Source: Dryococelus australis (lineage: Eukaryota > Arthropoda > Insecta > Phasmatodea > Phasmatidae). Taken from it: a stretch of DNA of 64,000 nt. Of this stretch, positions 62,201-64,000 are shown one piece after another (positions within the stretch are counted from its first letter, which is position 1; each line of letters opens with the position of its first letter). The DNA is taken from contig CM056994.1 in assembly GCA_029891345.1 (NCBI GenBank), positions 139,398,457 to 139,462,456 on the forward strand, given 5' to 3'. Below the pieces are notes generated by a model. That model saw only the letters and a program-made list of their open reading frames with translations, was not told where the DNA came from and made no database searches. Both the position numbers and the translations under genes were made by a program.

Positions 62201-62484
62201 CACATGCCAGATGCTGATGTGCGTGAGTGAAGGAACATTTACCTAGTGCTCAATTCTACTCGCTAAATTGCTACCACAGTATTAGAGTGAAGCCATTTTC
62301 TGTTACCCTGTTCATGGGGCGCTACCTGCAGTACGATTCAAGTAAATTAAGACATTTGATTTGATATATGTTGATTATGCTGGTCCCCTTTCAGAAACTT
62401 TTGTAGGTTTGCGAGGTGCAAACATCTGGAAGGCCTATGTGTGTATTTTTATTACAAGTTTTTATTTAACTTACCTTGTTAGTT

Positions 62485-62815
62485 TGTTTTGTTTGCATGT
62501 TCGGGTGAAATATTGCAAGTGAATTTCGACCCACTTCTAGGTATTCAATAGAGATGAAACTTGGTATAGTTATAGAAACCCGATGACAATACAATAATAT
62601 TTTCACAGCGACCTGGTGCTGCAGCCAGGATAATCTCCTCATCAGGGAACTGGTTCGAAAGAAATCTTGCAAGTGAATTTCGACCCACTTAGAGTTATTC
62701 AATCAAACTGAAACTTGGTATACATATAGAAACCCAATGACAATGCAATAATATGCCGACAGCGAACTGGTGCTGTAGCCACGATCGTCTCTTCGCGAGA
62801 TTGTCTAGCAAATGA
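62485..62815. repeat. Tandem pair of the repeat seen at 8985
   Basis: Two copies in direct orientation (about 62505-62650 and 62665-62815) of the CACTT.TAG.TATTCAAT...GAAACTTGGTATA...GCAATAATAT block. Confidence 0.75.
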
Positions 62816-62929
62816 CTTTTCACCAATGAAAGGGCTCATAGTGATATCAAGCGTAGCTGAGAAATAAGTGTGTAATGATTATATTTAGATTCATTAAAAC
62901 TTAGAAAATTGGCGAAAAGAAACAGCGGC

Positions 62930-63305
62930 AAATAAAATAGCTGCAAAAAGACTTTTAAAACCAAGTTTTCATTTATAAATGCACTAAAAAGAGCAAACTT
63001 ATTATATTAGTTAAACAATTTGTAAAACTTTTAAGATGTGGTCGAACAGCCGTAATAAACTTTACTACAAATTAATATGTTTGTATCAATTTATATTTAA
63101 TATATAAAAGCTTGGTGCAATATAGAACGTACACCTCATTTGCGTAAACGTAGAAAGCACATATCTTGCGTAAGGCTCTTGACAATTGGCTATATACAAA
63201 GTATACCTCATGTGCTTACTACGCTTATGCAATTATCTTGCATAAGGCTCTTGACTATTCGCGCCAAGCTTTTATATACTAAATGTTAATTTATACAAAC
63301 ATATT
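62930..63305. mobile_element. Foldback/MITE-like palindromic repeat, copy 2
   Basis: Shares TTTTAAAACCAAGTTTT, AAGATGTGGTCGAACAGC and the TATATAAAAG.TTGG centre with 9895-10335. The 3' half is shortened and rearranged, with an internal duplication of the CATATCTTGC...AAGGCTCTTGAC block. Confidence 0.7.
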
Positions 63306-63504
63306 CATTTGGATGATGCGATTCCATACGAATGTCTTCTGGTTATGAGGCGAAGAGTAGATCCAATGAAGCAGCAGTACGAATATCGAGTCTGCCCAGG
63401 CGAAGAGTTTAATGATTTTGAGCTTCGAGTAATAACTCTCGCATACGCGGTCGGTGCATTACACGAGCCACCAGTAGGGCACCACAAAGCTTCAGCCGAG
63501 GTAG

Positions 63505-63775
63505 GAGGTAGGCAAATTAGGCTTAACGTCTCATCGACAGCGAGGTCATAAGAGATGAAGGAGAAAGTTGCTTAGCCAGAGAGGAGCGTAGACGTGGGAG
63601 GGATCGGCATCCATGGCCTGCAGTAAGAACCCATCCCAGCATTCAGGCGCCTGCAGAGTGCTTCCAGGGAAACCATGGGAAAGCCGAAATCAGGATGGCC
63701 GGACAGGGAATCGAAACCCAGTCCCTCCGAATGCGAGTCCTATGGTGTACCACTGCACCAGCTAACTCGGTTCCA
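63505..63775 (-). mobile_element. tRNA-derived SINE, near full length
   Basis: On the minus strand the head reads ACCGAGTTAGCTGGTGCAG, a tRNA-like A-box region, and GGGTTTCGATTCCCTGTC, a B box, 50 bp later. The body contains CCATCCTGATTTCGGCTTTC. The tail contains CTCTTATGACCTCGCTGTCG and GACGTTAAGCC, features I recognise from a widespread insect tRNA-SINE family. Transcription would be by RNA polymerase III from the internal boxes. No clear poly-A or target duplication was seen. Confidence 0.85.
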
Positions 63776-64000
63776 ACCGAGGTAAGGCTACACTTTTCAC
63801 TGGACCTACTTTCGACTTGAAAAAATGAGAAAGATGGCCGGAACATTGCCAAATGAGATGACGTGCTTGTAGACAGCTACAGCATAGCATCGTTCATAAC
63901 TGTCCGAAAAGCCATGCAATTGAATGATGGGTTTCTTTTCAACATATTATTAAAATATAATTTTGGGAAAGATAAAACGACGCGCAAACAAAGAGACCAG
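63776..64000. other. Window edge, nothing recognised
   Basis: No gene or repeat identified. Confidence 0.4.

Noticed and set aside
63309..63551. 80-codon plus-strand frame
   Set aside because: Its 3' part is antisense SINE and its 5' part has no recognisable domain.

Overview
The window reads as non-genic DNA from a large, repeat-rich animal genome, most likely an insect. It is AT-rich and carries long A and T runs, (TA)n and (AAT)n microsatellites and spliceosomal-type splice sites. It holds tRNA-derived SINEs, Helitrons with the CTAG/TC ends common in insect genomes, a P/THAP9-type transposase relic and a Polinton/Maverick. I found no intact host gene, no rRNA gene and no CRISPR array. The organism assignment is an inference from the repeat families.

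Layout. About 1-2.7 kb has nothing recognisable. From 2.7 to 8.0 kb lies a decayed P-element/THAP9-like transposase whose two exon blocks flank a 3.3-kb intron. A complete-ended Helitron (4908-6492) sits inside that intron. From 8.2 to 12.1 kb are MITE-like and SINE repeats, several with second copies elsewhere in the window. About 12-21 kb is mostly featureless, apart from zinc-finger-like coding debris near 17 kb. From 21.2 to 25.3 kb is a ~290-bp-period satellite, broken by a second Helitron (22534-23557) and by a TIR-type insertion with a tRNA-like segment. From 27.5 to 33.3 kb is a near-palindrome with ~2.5-2.8-kb arms around a ~0.5-kb loop. Coding debris with finger-like motifs follows.

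The main element is an ~18.3-kb Polinton/Maverick at 35435-53753. It has long terminal inverted repeats (left ~1.58 kb, right ~1.39 kb) and a perfect 6-bp target-site duplication, AATACT. Inside it is a dead protein-primed family B DNA polymerase on the minus strand. A second decayed minus-strand region at 46.7-49.9 kb is built from repeated cysteine/tryptophan modules that I cannot assign. I did not recognise integrase, packaging ATPase, protease or capsid genes.

From 53.8 to 64 kb there is a proline-rich ORF that lay just beside the Polinton insertion point and a 15-bp minisatellite. Further on are a CCAAT-rich tandem array ending in a TATA box before a small ORF, a ~120-bp minisatellite with alternating unit types, and repeats related to the 9-10 kb block. 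A well-formed tRNA-derived SINE (63505-63775) lies near the end.

Nothing here forms a working pathway. The coding segments are mobile-element genes in various states of decay, and the information lies mainly in who inserted into whom: Helitron into transposase intron, Helitron and TIR element into satellite, Polinton into an older repeat.
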